7,641 bases of DNA from Thiotrichaceae bacterium (GTDB lineage: Bacteria; Pseudomonadota; Gammaproteobacteria; Thiotrichales; Thiotrichaceae): the NCBI GenBank assembly GCA_027024625.1, contig JALVRY010000029.1:1-7641 (forward strand), written 5' to 3'. Each line of letters starts with the position of its first letter. The stretch's first letter is position 1. This document shows, piece after piece, positions 1-5,872 of the stretch. Both the position numbers and the translations under genes were made by a program. The notes under the pieces are model-generated. The model was not told the DNA's origin. It searched no databases and saw only the letters and a program-made list of their open reading frames with translations.

Positions 1-1
1 T

Positions 2-88
2 AGCAAGGCTATGGGGAGAAATGATAACGCCGTTATCAAGGATTTAGACCGTCAGATTATTAGTTGTAATTACCGTTCACTGTACTAG
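2..88 (+). CDS. possible C-terminal tail of an upstream gene (partial)
   Basis: An open frame enters from the left edge and ends at TAG 86-88, giving 28 residues that start SKAMGRNDNAVI and end CNYRSLY. The piece A-K-A-M-G-x-N-D-x-A-V-I loosely resembles the end of beta-hydroxyacid dehydrogenases (the 3-hydroxyisobutyrate dehydrogenase family), whose last helix often carries a G-x-x-D-x-S/A-A-V pattern, but this is only a resemblance. Another forward frame closes within about 45 nt and the third starts with a stop codon. An open run of 28 codons in AT-rich DNA can arise by chance, so this could also be noncoding. The sequence left of the window would decide. Confidence 0.35.
   Translation, partial: SKAMGRNDNAVIKDLDRQIISCNYRSLY
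22..38. repeat. 17-bp perfect palindrome
   Basis: TGATAACG (22-29) and CGTTATCA (31-38) are exact reverse complements around a single central C. The shape resembles a repressor operator, but the site lies inside the possible coding tail at 2-88 and about 115 nt before the transporter start. No regulator can be assigned, and a chance palindrome remains possible. Confidence 0.3.
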
Positions 89-151
89 CTTTCCCCACCG
101 CACTGTGAAAGAATCCCGCCTCTTATTTTTATTGATATAACAGAATAAACC

Positions 152-1723
152 ATGTTTGATTTAATCTCAAAACACACCCCGCAGAATATCAAAAATGATA
201 TTCTTTCTGGCTTAACTGTTGCACTCGCTCTTGTTCCAGAGGCAGTAGCATTTGCATTTGTCGCACATGTAGCCCCACTTGTGGGATTATACGCAGCCTT
301 TATTATGGGGCTAGTTGCAGCCATTGTTGGTGGCCGCCCAGGTATGATCACGGGTGCGACGGGGGCAATTGCTGTCGTTGTAGTAGCACTTGTCGTGCAA
401 CATGGTGTTGAGTATCTGTTTGCAGCCGTCATATTAGCTGGTTTGTTGCAAATATTAATTGGTTTATTCAAACTCGGTAAATTTATTCGCCTTGTACCCT
501 ACCCTGTATTCTTGGGTTTTGTTAATGGTTTAGCTTTAGTCATTCTTATTGCTCAGCTAGAGCAATTTAAGTTAAAAGATGAAACTGGAAAAATACTAAC
601 TGATGCCGCAGGCAATGTGCAGTGGGTAAGCGGTGAAGCACTTTGGATTATGTTTGCTTTAATTGCATTAACAATGGCAATTATTCATTTTCTGCCCAAA
701 TTCACTAAAGCAATCCCTTCGACTTTAGTTGCTATTGTTGTTGGTACAATTATTACACTGGGTGTTGGCTTAAATACCTCAACAGTCGGTGATATGGCAT
801 CCATTCAAGGCGGTTTACCTACATTCCACATTCCAGAAATTCCATTTAGCCTAGAAGCATTTAAGATTGTTTTACCATATGCCGTAATCATGGCTCTTGT
901 TGGGCTTATCGAAAGTTTACTTACATTAAATCTCATCGATGAGCTAACAGAAACCCGAGGTCAACCAAACCGTGAGTGCATTGGTCAAGGTGTTGCTAAT
1001 ACAACAACTGGTTTATTTGGTGGCATGGGCGGCTGTGCCATGGTTGGGCAAAGTATAATCAATATAAAGTCAGGAGGACGGGGGAGACTCTCTGGCATTG
1101 CCGCCGCTCTCTTCTTACTTTCATTTATCCTCGTTGGTTCACCATTGATTGAACAAATTCCGATTGCTGTACTGGTTGGCGTAATGTTTATGGTGGTTAT
1201 CGGCACATTTGAATGGGGGAGCTTCCGTTTAATTGGTAAAATACCACCTGCAGATACACTAATTGGTATTTCAGTTGCCATTATTACGGTATTTTTTGAT
1301 TTGGCAATTGCTGTAATTACAGGCGTAATTCTTTCAGCTTTAGTTTTTGCATGGCAACACGCTAAACATATTTATGCAACTACTCGTACTAATCGCATGG
1401 GTGGTAAAGTATATGAATTAAATGGTCCCTTATTTTTTGCGTCCACTCAACATTTCCAAGAAATTTTTGATCCAAAAAATGACCCTGACGATGTTGTTGT
1501 TGATTTTAAAAATGCCCGTGTTGCCGATCACTCCGCCATCGAAGCCATTGATAAATTAGCAGAACGCTACTTAAAAGAGCATAAACGCCTGCACTTAAAA
1601 CATTTAGCTCCTGAATGTCGCCAACTTTTAAAGACAGCAGGTGATTTAGTAGAAGTCAATGTTGTTGAAGATCCAAGCTATCATGTCGCAGTGGATAAGA
1701 AGGATTTCGAAGGATCGCGATAA
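152..1723 (+). CDS. SulP-family inorganic anion transporter with C-terminal STAS domain
   Basis: This 523-residue inner-membrane protein belongs to the SLC26/SulP family, which carries sulfate, bicarbonate, dicarboxylates or related anions; the substrate cannot be read from sequence. Hydrophobic segments fill residues about 17-405. The family's early block is visible as [16 protein letters not shown] (21-36), followed by [12 protein letters not shown] (60-71). The later signature runs over about 254-315, with E254 in GLIESLL and a Gly-rich [15 protein letters not shown] stretch. The cytoplasmic STAS domain covers about 418-515 and holds D459-H460-S461-A462 where anti-sigma antagonists have a D-x-S-G phospho-site. 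The length is normal. ATG 152 is the first possible start because TAA precedes it in frame at 146-148, but no clear Shine-Dalgarno sequence is present. tcdA follows after 14 nt and is probably co-transcribed. The family call is firm. Confidence 0.92.
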   Translation: MFDLISKHTPQNIKNDILSGLTVALALVPEAVAFAFVAHVAPLVGLYAAFIMGLVAAIVGGRPGMITGATGAIAVVVVALVVQHGVEYLFAAVILAGLLQILIGLFKLGKFIRLVPYPVFLGFVNGLALVILIAQLEQFKLKDETGKILTDAAGNVQWVSGEALWIMFALIALTMAIIHFLPKFTKAIPSTLVAIVVGTIITLGVGLNTSTVGDMASIQGGLPTFHIPEIPFSLEAFKIVLPYAVIMALVGLIESLLTLNLIDELTETRGQPNRECIGQGVANTTTGLFGGMGGCAMVGQSIINIKSGGRGRLSGIAAALFLLSFILVGSPLIEQIPIAVLVGVMFMVVIGTFEWGSFRLIGKIPPADTLIGISVAIITVFFDLAIAVITGVILSALVFAWQHAKHIYATTRTNRMGGKVYELNGPLFFASTQHFQEIFDPKNDPDDVVVDFKNARVADHSAIEAIDKLAERYLKEHKRLHLKHLAPECRQLLKTAGDLVEVNVVEDPSYHVAVDKKDFEGSR

Positions 1724-1737
1724 ACAATTAAACTTAA

Positions 1738-2520
1738 ATGCATACCGATTCATTACAACGACGTTTTTCTGGCGTTCCTCGTATTTACGGGGATGTTGCC
1801 TTTGAGCGTTTCAAACAAGCCCATATCTGCATCATTGGTTTAGGTGGCGTTGGCTCATGGGTAGTTGAAGCCTTGGCTCGCAGTGCAATCGGTTCAATGA
1901 CTTTGGTTGATTTAGATAATGTTGCAGAGTCAAATATCAATCGTCAACTTCAGGCAAATAGTGATAATTTAGGTAAAGCTAAAACGACAGCATTGCATGA
2001 ACGTATCCTAAGCATCAATCCTGATTGTAAAATCACCGAAATCGAGGATTTTATCTCAACAGAAAATCAAGCTGAAATACTAAACCAAAATTACGATTGG
2101 GTAATTGATTGCATTGATAATTTTCGCACAAAAGCTAGCCTAATCCACTATTGTCGTCGTCATAAAATCAAATTACTCACGATTGGTGGTGCTGGTGGCA
2201 TGACTGATCCGACAAAAATTAACATTGTAGATTTATCACGAAGTTGCCAAGACCCCTTATTATCCAAAGTCCGAAAATTACTACGCCAAGATTACAACTT
2301 CCCAAGCAATCCAGCTCGACGTTTTAACGTGCCCTGTGTCTACTCTGAAGAACACCTAAAGTATCCCGATGGCAAAGGCGGCATTACTACAAACAAACCG
2401 TCAGGAGCAGCTGCATCTGGCTTAAATTGTGCAGGTGGATTTGGCTCCTCCGTTTGCGTCACCGCACCTTTCGGGTTTTATGCTGCTAGCTATGTGCTGA
2501 CAAAACTCTCAGCAATGTGA
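1738..2520 (+). CDS. tcdA: tRNA threonylcarbamoyladenosine dehydratase TcdA (CsdL/YgdL)
   Basis: TcdA is an E1-like enzyme that uses ATP to dehydrate t6A at tRNA position 37 to the cyclic form ct6A, which improves decoding of ANN codons. In E. coli it works with the CsdA/CsdE sulfur-transfer pair. The 260 residues match the family length of about 268. Visible motifs are the nucleotide-binding loop GLGGVGSW (34-41), LVDLDNV with the acidic D60 (56-62), the arginine motif NINRQL (66-71), DCIDN (124-128), and the C-terminal GGFGSSVCVTAPFGFYAAS stretch (233-251) typical of TcdA rather than ThiF or MoeB. It lacks the rhodanese domain of MoeB fusions and the zinc CxxC pairs of ThiF/MoeB. The ATG lies 14 nt after the transporter stop, with only a weak ribosome binding site. 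A terminator follows directly. Confidence 0.93.
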   Translation: MHTDSLQRRFSGVPRIYGDVAFERFKQAHICIIGLGGVGSWVVEALARSAIGSMTLVDLDNVAESNINRQLQANSDNLGKAKTTALHERILSINPDCKITEIEDFISTENQAEILNQNYDWVIDCIDNFRTKASLIHYCRRHKIKLLTIGGAGGMTDPTKINIVDLSRSCQDPLLSKVRKLLRQDYNFPSNPARRFNVPCVYSEEHLKYPDGKGGITTNKPSGAAASGLNCAGGFGSSVCVTAPFGFYAASYVLTKLSAM

Positions 2521-2525
2521 TTATT

Positions 2526-2562
2526 AAAACCATTCCTGACTCTGATCTGAATGGTTTTTTTT
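2526..2562 (+). terminator. rho-independent terminator after tcdA
   Basis: A perfect 10-bp stem forms between AAAACCATTC (2526-2535) and GAATGGTTTT (2549-2558), with a 13-nt loop and a run of eight T at 2555-2562. It begins 6 nt after the tcdA stop codon and separates the transporter-tcdA unit from exbB. The A run on the 5' side also gives some terminator character on the opposite strand. Confidence 0.85.
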
Positions 2563-2589
2563 GACAAATTTTACTCATAATCCTAAATC
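2561..2589 (+). promoter_or_regulatory. weak candidate promoter for exbB-exbD-lpxK
   Basis: A perfect -35 hexamer TTGACA (2561-2566) overlaps the end of the terminator T run. At the ideal 17-nt spacing the -10 position is only TAAATC (2584-2589, 3 of 6). Better -10 look-alikes, TATTAT (2593-2598) and TATAAA (2606-2611), sit at unsuitable spacing. A promoter must lie somewhere in 2563-2719 if the terminator is efficient, but its exact place is uncertain. I saw no convincing 19-bp Fur box. Confidence 0.22.
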
Positions 2590-2647
2590 CCTTATTATCC
2601 CAAACTATAAATAAAAAGGCTGCAAGGCCATATTCATCATAAAATAA

Positions 2648-2664
2648 TAAGAGGATTTCTCTTA
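2648..2664 (+). other. small hairpin in the exbB leader
   Basis: TAAGAG (2648-2653) and CTCTTA (2659-2664) form a 6-bp stem with a 5-nt loop, about 55 nt before the exbB start. No T run follows, so it is not a terminator. A regulatory role is speculative. Confidence 0.2.
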
Positions 2665-2707
2665 ATTCGTACACTTACACGGATTAGCAGTAATACTCGC
2701 AATATAT

Positions 2708-2722
2708 GAGGCAAAAAAAGTG
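2708..2722 (+). promoter_or_regulatory. ribosome binding site deciding the exbB GTG start
   Basis: GAGG at 2708-2711 lies 8 nt before GTG 2720-2722, normal spacing for a Shine-Dalgarno sequence. The GTG gives the N-terminus MIEFFQAGGWLMFP, which fits the family. An ATG at 2706 is in another frame and reaches a stop after five codons. Confidence 0.6.
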
Positions 2723-3397
2723 ATTGAATTTTTCCAAGCAGGTGGTTGGCTGATGTTTCCAATTATCATTAGCTCCATCCTCGCAATGGCAATTATCATG
2801 GAGCGTTCTTTGAGTTTACGAACAGGGCAAATCGTACCAGAGTCAGATATAGATCGAGCCAGAAAACTAGCAAAAACAGGTGTATTAAATGCCGGTGTTA
2901 TTGCCGATATCCGCGAAAGCTCCTTGGTGGGACGCGTACTTGCAACAGGGCTAGAGAGCAGTGGCTTACCTCGTCATATTATGAAAGAAAATATCGAAGA
3001 AGCAGGACGACATGCGGTACATGAGATGGAGCGCTATATGACCGCCTTAGGTACAATTTCTGCAATTACGCCATTAATGGGCTTGCTAGGTACAGTGCTT
3101 GGTATGATCCAAGTCTTCAGTGTTATTACAGAAGTTGGCGTTGGCAGCCCAACAGATCTTGCTGGTGGTATTTCTCAAGCATTGATTACCACCGCTGCAG
3201 GTATCACCGTTGCAATTATCTCTATGATTTTTCATCGCTATTTTAAAGCAAAAATCGATGATTATATTGTCACCATGGAAAAAGAAGCCGTGACATTAAT
3301 TGAAATTGTAAACAATACCAATAATAATCGCATGAAGTCATCTGCCGCAAAACAGGCGAGAGCCAAGGCAGCCCAACAGCGAATTCCTCAAGCTTAG
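2720..3397 (+). CDS. exbB: ExbB/TolQ-family proton channel subunit
   Basis: ExbB subunits form a pentameric inner-membrane channel that, with ExbD, converts proton motive force into movement for TonB-dependent outer-membrane uptake or related envelope work. This 225-residue protein shows the expected three membrane segments: about 10-29, 108-134 and 150-174. It carries the MotA/TolQ/ExbB signatures GLLGTVLGMI (121-130) and GGISQALITTAAGITVAI (149-166). Q153 appears to sit where E. coli ExbB has the membrane glutamate (E176); as far as I recall this Q is common in the branch linked to lpxK. The cytoplasmic tail ends in a Lys/Ala/Gln-rich stretch (206-225). It starts with GTG and is followed 10 nt later by exbD. 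No tonB gene is in the window, so the driven partner is unknown, and a TolQ-like role cannot be excluded. Confidence 0.9.
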   Translation: MIEFFQAGGWLMFPIIISSILAMAIIMERSLSLRTGQIVPESDIDRARKLAKTGVLNAGVIADIRESSLVGRVLATGLESSGLPRHIMKENIEEAGRHAVHEMERYMTALGTISAITPLMGLLGTVLGMIQVFSVITEVGVGSPTDLAGGISQALITTAAGITVAIISMIFHRYFKAKIDDYIVTMEKEAVTLIEIVNNTNNNRMKSSAAKQARAKAAQQRIPQA

Positions 3398-3407
3398 GTG
3401 AAGTGCT

Positions 3408-3833
3408 ATGAATTTTCGACCTCGCCCACCTGAAGATTTAGATGTTAACCTAACACCGTTAATCGATGTTGTGTTCTTATTATTAATATTTTTCATGGTT
3501 ACCACCACATTTGACAAAAATGCGGAGATAAAAATTGATCTACCCACCGCTGATAATACGGCATCATCCCAAAAGGTAGAAAAACTAGAGTTGGTTATTG
3601 ATAGCCAAGGACGCTACTATATTGATGGTCGAGAAGTACTGAACAATAAACCAGAAACATTATTTCAAGCAATGAAAACTGTTTTAGATGAACGTACAAC
3701 TGTACCTCCCTTAGTCATCTCGGCTGATGCTAATGCTAATTATCAATCAGTAATTACTGCAATGGATATTGCAGGTCGCCTTGGACTCAAGAATTTTTCT
3801 ATGGCAACCGCACAGACTCAGCGTAAAAAATAA
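3408..3833 (+). CDS. exbD: ExbD/TolR-family biopolymer transport protein
   Basis: ExbD sits inside the ExbB pentamer and supplies the proton-carrying aspartate; its C-terminal domain is periplasmic. The 141 residues give a short cytoplasmic start (1-12), one membrane helix (about 15-34) within LTPLIDVVFLLLIFFMV, and a periplasmic domain (about 45-135). D20 in the helix matches the essential membrane Asp of the family (E. coli ExbD D25). The length is normal. The ribosome binding site AGGTGA (3396-3401) overlaps the exbB stop codon and lies 6 nt before the ATG, pointing to translational coupling and matched subunit production. lpxK follows after 25 nt. Confidence 0.92.
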   Translation: MNFRPRPPEDLDVNLTPLIDVVFLLLIFFMVTTTFDKNAEIKIDLPTADNTASSQKVEKLELVIDSQGRYYIDGREVLNNKPETLFQAMKTVLDERTTVPPLVISADANANYQSVITAMDIAGRLGLKNFSMATAQTQRKK

Positions 3834-3858
3834 TCATCTCAAGGAGTGAGGTATTCAC

Positions 3859-4935
3859 ATGAAAACCCAGCAAGAGGCCAGTAAAAATCTCACTTCTTTA
3901 CCCACTGAAATAAAAAATAAACCTTGGCTACACCGCTGGCTAGAAGGTGTTTGGTATCATAATTCTGCGGGAAAATACCTCCTCATTCCTTTCACCCCCC
4001 TATTCTGTTTTATTGCCTTTATGAGACGCTGGCAACATGAATGCAAACGCGATAACTCAAACAAAATTCCTATTATTGTCATTGGTAATATTACTGTTGG
4101 CGGCACAGGAAAAACACCTTTAGTAATCAGCGTTGTTAACCTACTAAAAGAAGCTGGATACTCACCTGGTATTATTAGCCGAGGTTATAAAGGCACTGCA
4201 AAAGAATGGCCTCAACGAGTAATTTCATCAACTCCGCCCCACTTAGTTGGTGATGAACCTGTCTTAATGGCATCTCGCACACAAGTCCCTGTTGTTGTTG
4301 GTGCAGATAGAAATACTGATATCCGTTACTTATTGAACCACTATGATTGTGATGTCATTGTCTCAGATGATGGATTGCAGCATTATAAAATGCCACGTTC
4401 AATCGAAATGGTAGTCATTGATGGTGATCGCCGTTTCGGGAATGGCTGGTGCTTACCCGCAGGGCCTCTTCGAGAACGAGTTTCCCGACTACAAAAAGCA
4501 GATTTTTGCATTGTCAATGCAATGGATGACTCACAGACTGAGAAATCTGAATATTTGATGGAATTAAAAGGTAATCACCTCATTAATCTTTCAACGGCAA
4601 AAACAATAACACTCGCTGATTTAACAAATCAAAAAGTTTATGCTGTAACAGGTATTGGCAACCCCGATCGTTTCTTCTCGACGTTGCATCATCATGGGCT
4701 TGACATAATTCCCCACAGTTTTGTTGATCATCATCAATTTCAGAAAGAAGATTTGATTTTTGAACATGATTATCCTGTTATTCTCACCGAGAAAGATGCA
4801 GTAAAGTGTCGAAAATTCCAGACAACAAATTGTTGGTATTTACCTGTTACTGCTGAACTACCGGATACTTTTAAGCTTGCCTTACTGGAAAAGTTGAAGA
4901 ATTTAACTCGTGTCTCTTCACAGCTAGCGCAGTAA
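3859..4935 (+). CDS. lpxK: tetraacyldisaccharide 4'-kinase LpxK
   Basis: LpxK phosphorylates the 4' position of tetraacyldisaccharide-1-phosphate at the inner membrane to make lipid IVA, the sixth step of lipid A synthesis. The 358 residues carry an N-terminal hydrophobic anchor (about 41-55), the Walker A motif GNITVGGTGKTP (76-87), SRGYKG (107-112), GDEP (131-134), the catalytic DDGLQHY region (170-176), RRFGNGWCLPAGPLRER (191-207), TGIGNPDRFF (264-273), DHHQF (290-294) and LTEKDAVKC (309-317), all typical of the family. It is longer than the usual roughly 330 residues, mainly through about 20 extra polar residues at the N-terminus. The ATG is supported by AAGGAG (3841-3846) and GAGG (3848-3851) upstream. 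No msbA neighbour is present, unlike in E. coli. No clear terminator follows the gene. Confidence 0.95.
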   Translation: MKTQQEASKNLTSLPTEIKNKPWLHRWLEGVWYHNSAGKYLLIPFTPLFCFIAFMRRWQHECKRDNSNKIPIIVIGNITVGGTGKTPLVISVVNLLKEAGYSPGIISRGYKGTAKEWPQRVISSTPPHLVGDEPVLMASRTQVPVVVGADRNTDIRYLLNHYDCDVIVSDDGLQHYKMPRSIEMVVIDGDRRFGNGWCLPAGPLRERVSRLQKADFCIVNAMDDSQTEKSEYLMELKGNHLINLSTAKTITLADLTNQKVYAVTGIGNPDRFFSTLHHHGLDIIPHSFVDHHQFQKEDLIFEHDYPVILTEKDAVKCRKFQTTNCWYLPVTAELPDTFKLALLEKLKNLTRVSSQLAQ

Positions 4936-4949
4936 AGTGCATTTGTAGC

Positions 4950-4979
4950 GGTGCTATCAAAACTCTCATTTGATATACC
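4950..4979 (+). other. imperfect hairpin after lpxK
   Basis: TATCAAA (4955-4961) pairs with TTTGATA (4969-4975) around a 7-nt loop. GGT (4950-4952) can pair with ACC (4977-4979) outside a small internal loop. It starts 15 nt after the lpxK stop codon. No T run follows, so it is not a standard terminator; it could be a processing or 3'-end stability element. Two further small dyads lie in the same gap: TAATC/GATTA (5002-5013) and AGTC/GACT (5030-5038). Confidence 0.3.
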
Positions 4980-5040
4980 AACTTAAAAAATTTCATTCCA
5001 ATAATCTGGATTACTTGCCCAACAATAAAAGTCGGACTAT

Positions 5041-5130
5041 CCTCTCTGAATGCTTGATGAATTTGTAGCTGAATCTATAATTTCACTGCGGTATCGTAAA
5101 ATTATAGGTTCAGCTGATACTACTGAGAGG
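5041..5130 (+). repeat. 90-nt inverted-repeat element upstream of the fnr-like gene
   Basis: The core arms AGCTGAATCTATAATTT (5067-5083) and AAATTATAGGTTCAGCT (5099-5115) pair over 17 positions with one G-T wobble and a 15-nt loop. An outer pair, CCTCTC (5041-5046) and GAGAGG (5125-5130), closes the structure across an uneven internal loop. The right outer arm is the probable Shine-Dalgarno sequence of the next gene, so a transcript containing both arms could hide it. The left core arm also contains a consensus -10 box, so the dyad may instead act on DNA as an operator, or be a mobile palindromic repeat. Confidence 0.6.
5054..5081 (+). promoter_or_regulatory. candidate promoter of the fnr-like gene and bpt
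   Basis: TTGATG (5054-5059, 4 of 6) and a perfect TATAAT (5076-5081) are separated by 16 nt, giving a predicted start of transcription near 5088, inside the loop of the inverted repeat. Transcripts starting here would lack the left arms of the dyad and have a leader of about 50 nt. The -10 box lies within the dyad, so a protein bound to the dyad would block it. Confidence 0.45.
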
Positions 5131-5140
5131 GACGCAGTTG
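5125..5140 (+). promoter_or_regulatory. ribosome binding site for the TTG start at 5138
   Basis: GAGAGGGA (5125-5132) lies just before TTG 5138-5140 at suitable spacing. No ATG is available in frame near the N-terminus. A rival start is TTG 5165-5167, preceded by AGGA (5153-5156) at 8 nt, which would remove the first nine residues including Cys4. Confidence 0.45.
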
Positions 5141-5872
5141 CACCTCTGTATTAGGAATACAAAATTGCCAAAAACTATCAAAAAAGGAATTTGTTCTCGC
5201 TGTTATATACGGAATCGCAGCATTTTCTCTGAACTTTCATACGAACAGTTAGATAAGCTCCAAAATTTTTCACCAACAGTGACAAGCTATCAAACAAAAG
5301 AAGTCATTTACTATCAGAATGATAATTCTAGCAATGCATTCACCTTACGTTCTGGAATGGTAAAATTAACGAAGAGTCTGCCAGATGGAAGAACTCAAAT
5401 TATTCGCATTTTAAAGCAAGGTGACTTATTTGGCTTTGATGGATTTGCCAATCAAAATTATAACCAAACTGCTACAGCCTTAACGGAATGTGAGCTTTGC
5501 CATTTACCCATAACTGGCTTACAGAAGCTTAGACAAAGTGAAGCTGAAATCGACACTGCTATCATGAACCGATGGCTCAATAACTTAAATGCAGCAGAAA
5601 ATATGATGCTAACACTTGGAGCCCAAAAAGCCAGTGAGCGTTTGGCCAATTTCTTGGTACATTGGGGTGAAGAAGAAAATGACGAGTGGAAGAAAATGCC
5701 ATTATCCCGTAAAGATATTGGTGATTTATTAGGTTTAACGATTGAAACCGTCAGTCGTTTTTTATCGCAGTGGAAAAAAATGGGTCTAATCCAAGAGTAT
5801 AGGGGGAATGTTCTGATTAAAAATAAAACTGAGTTATGCGAAGTCATTAATCCAAAGGGAACATGTGAATGA
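5138..5872 (+). CDS. Crp/Fnr-family transcription regulator, FNR-like with incomplete cysteine set
   Basis: This is a 244-residue one-component regulator. The N-terminal region holds C19-S-R-C22, aligning with C20 and C23 of E. coli FNR, but the position of C29 is S28 (then IFSELSYEQLDKL, matching IPFTLNEHELDQL). The cyclic-nucleotide-like beta barrel spans about 45-125 and ends with C121 in ELCHLP, aligning with FNR C122; C118 and C4 are extra. A dimer helix follows (about 145-177). The DNA-binding wing-helix has LSRKDIGDLLGLTIETVSR (189-207), with E203, S206 and R207 matching the E-x-x-S-R that reads TTGAT half-sites. So FNR-type operator binding is likely, while standard [4Fe-4S] oxygen sensing is uncertain. 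The start is TTG (5138, or 5165). It overlaps bpt by 4 nt. The family call is firm; the sensory signal is unknown. Confidence 0.88.
   Translation: MHLCIRNTKLPKTIKKGICSRCYIRNRSIFSELSYEQLDKLQNFSPTVTSYQTKEVIYYQNDNSSNAFTLRSGMVKLTKSLPDGRTQIIRILKQGDLFGFDGFANQNYNQTATALTECELCHLPITGLQKLRQSEAEIDTAIMNRWLNNLNAAENMMLTLGAQKASERLANFLVHWGEEENDEWKKMPLSRKDIGDLLGLTIETVSRFLSQWKKMGLIQEYRGNVLIKNKTELCEVINPKGTCE

Noticed and set aside
132..145. FNR site just before the anion transporter
   Set aside because: Only one TTGAT half-site is present; the partner half (CAGAA) does not match ATCAA.
85..471. Antisense open frame of 128 codons across the transporter start
   Set aside because: The translation is low-complexity Thr/Ala/Pro-rich, as expected from the complement of a hydrophobic transporter gene, and it covers the strong SulP N-terminal motifs.
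985..1281. Antisense open frame inside the transporter gene
   Set aside because: It lies wholly opposite conserved SulP signature residues and has no recognisable motif.
2486..2674. Antisense open frame across the tcdA end and exbB leader
   Set aside because: It runs through the terminator hairpin, has no family resemblance, and overlaps the conserved tcdA C-terminus.
2567..2700. Fur box upstream of exbB
   Set aside because: AT-rich pieces such as ATAAT/ATTAT (2577-2598) exist, but no 19-bp site with the usual 7-1-7 or hexamer pattern could be supported.
3338..3547. Antisense open frame across the exbB-exbD junction
   Set aside because: It covers the coupled junction and the essential ExbD helix; it is a shadow of those genes.
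4955..4990. Rho-independent terminator after lpxK
   Set aside because: The stem is AT-rich with an internal loop and is followed by A-rich rather than T-rich sequence.
5050..5154. 34-codon ORF starting MLDEFVAES, overlapping the FNR-like start
   Set aside because: There is no Shine-Dalgarno sequence before its ATG, its body is the inverted repeat, and the predicted transcript start near 5088 would exclude its start codon.
5458..5847. Antisense open frame of 129 codons in the regulator gene
   Set aside because: The sense strand encodes clear Crp/Fnr barrel and helix-turn-helix motifs, and the antisense product has no recognisable domain.
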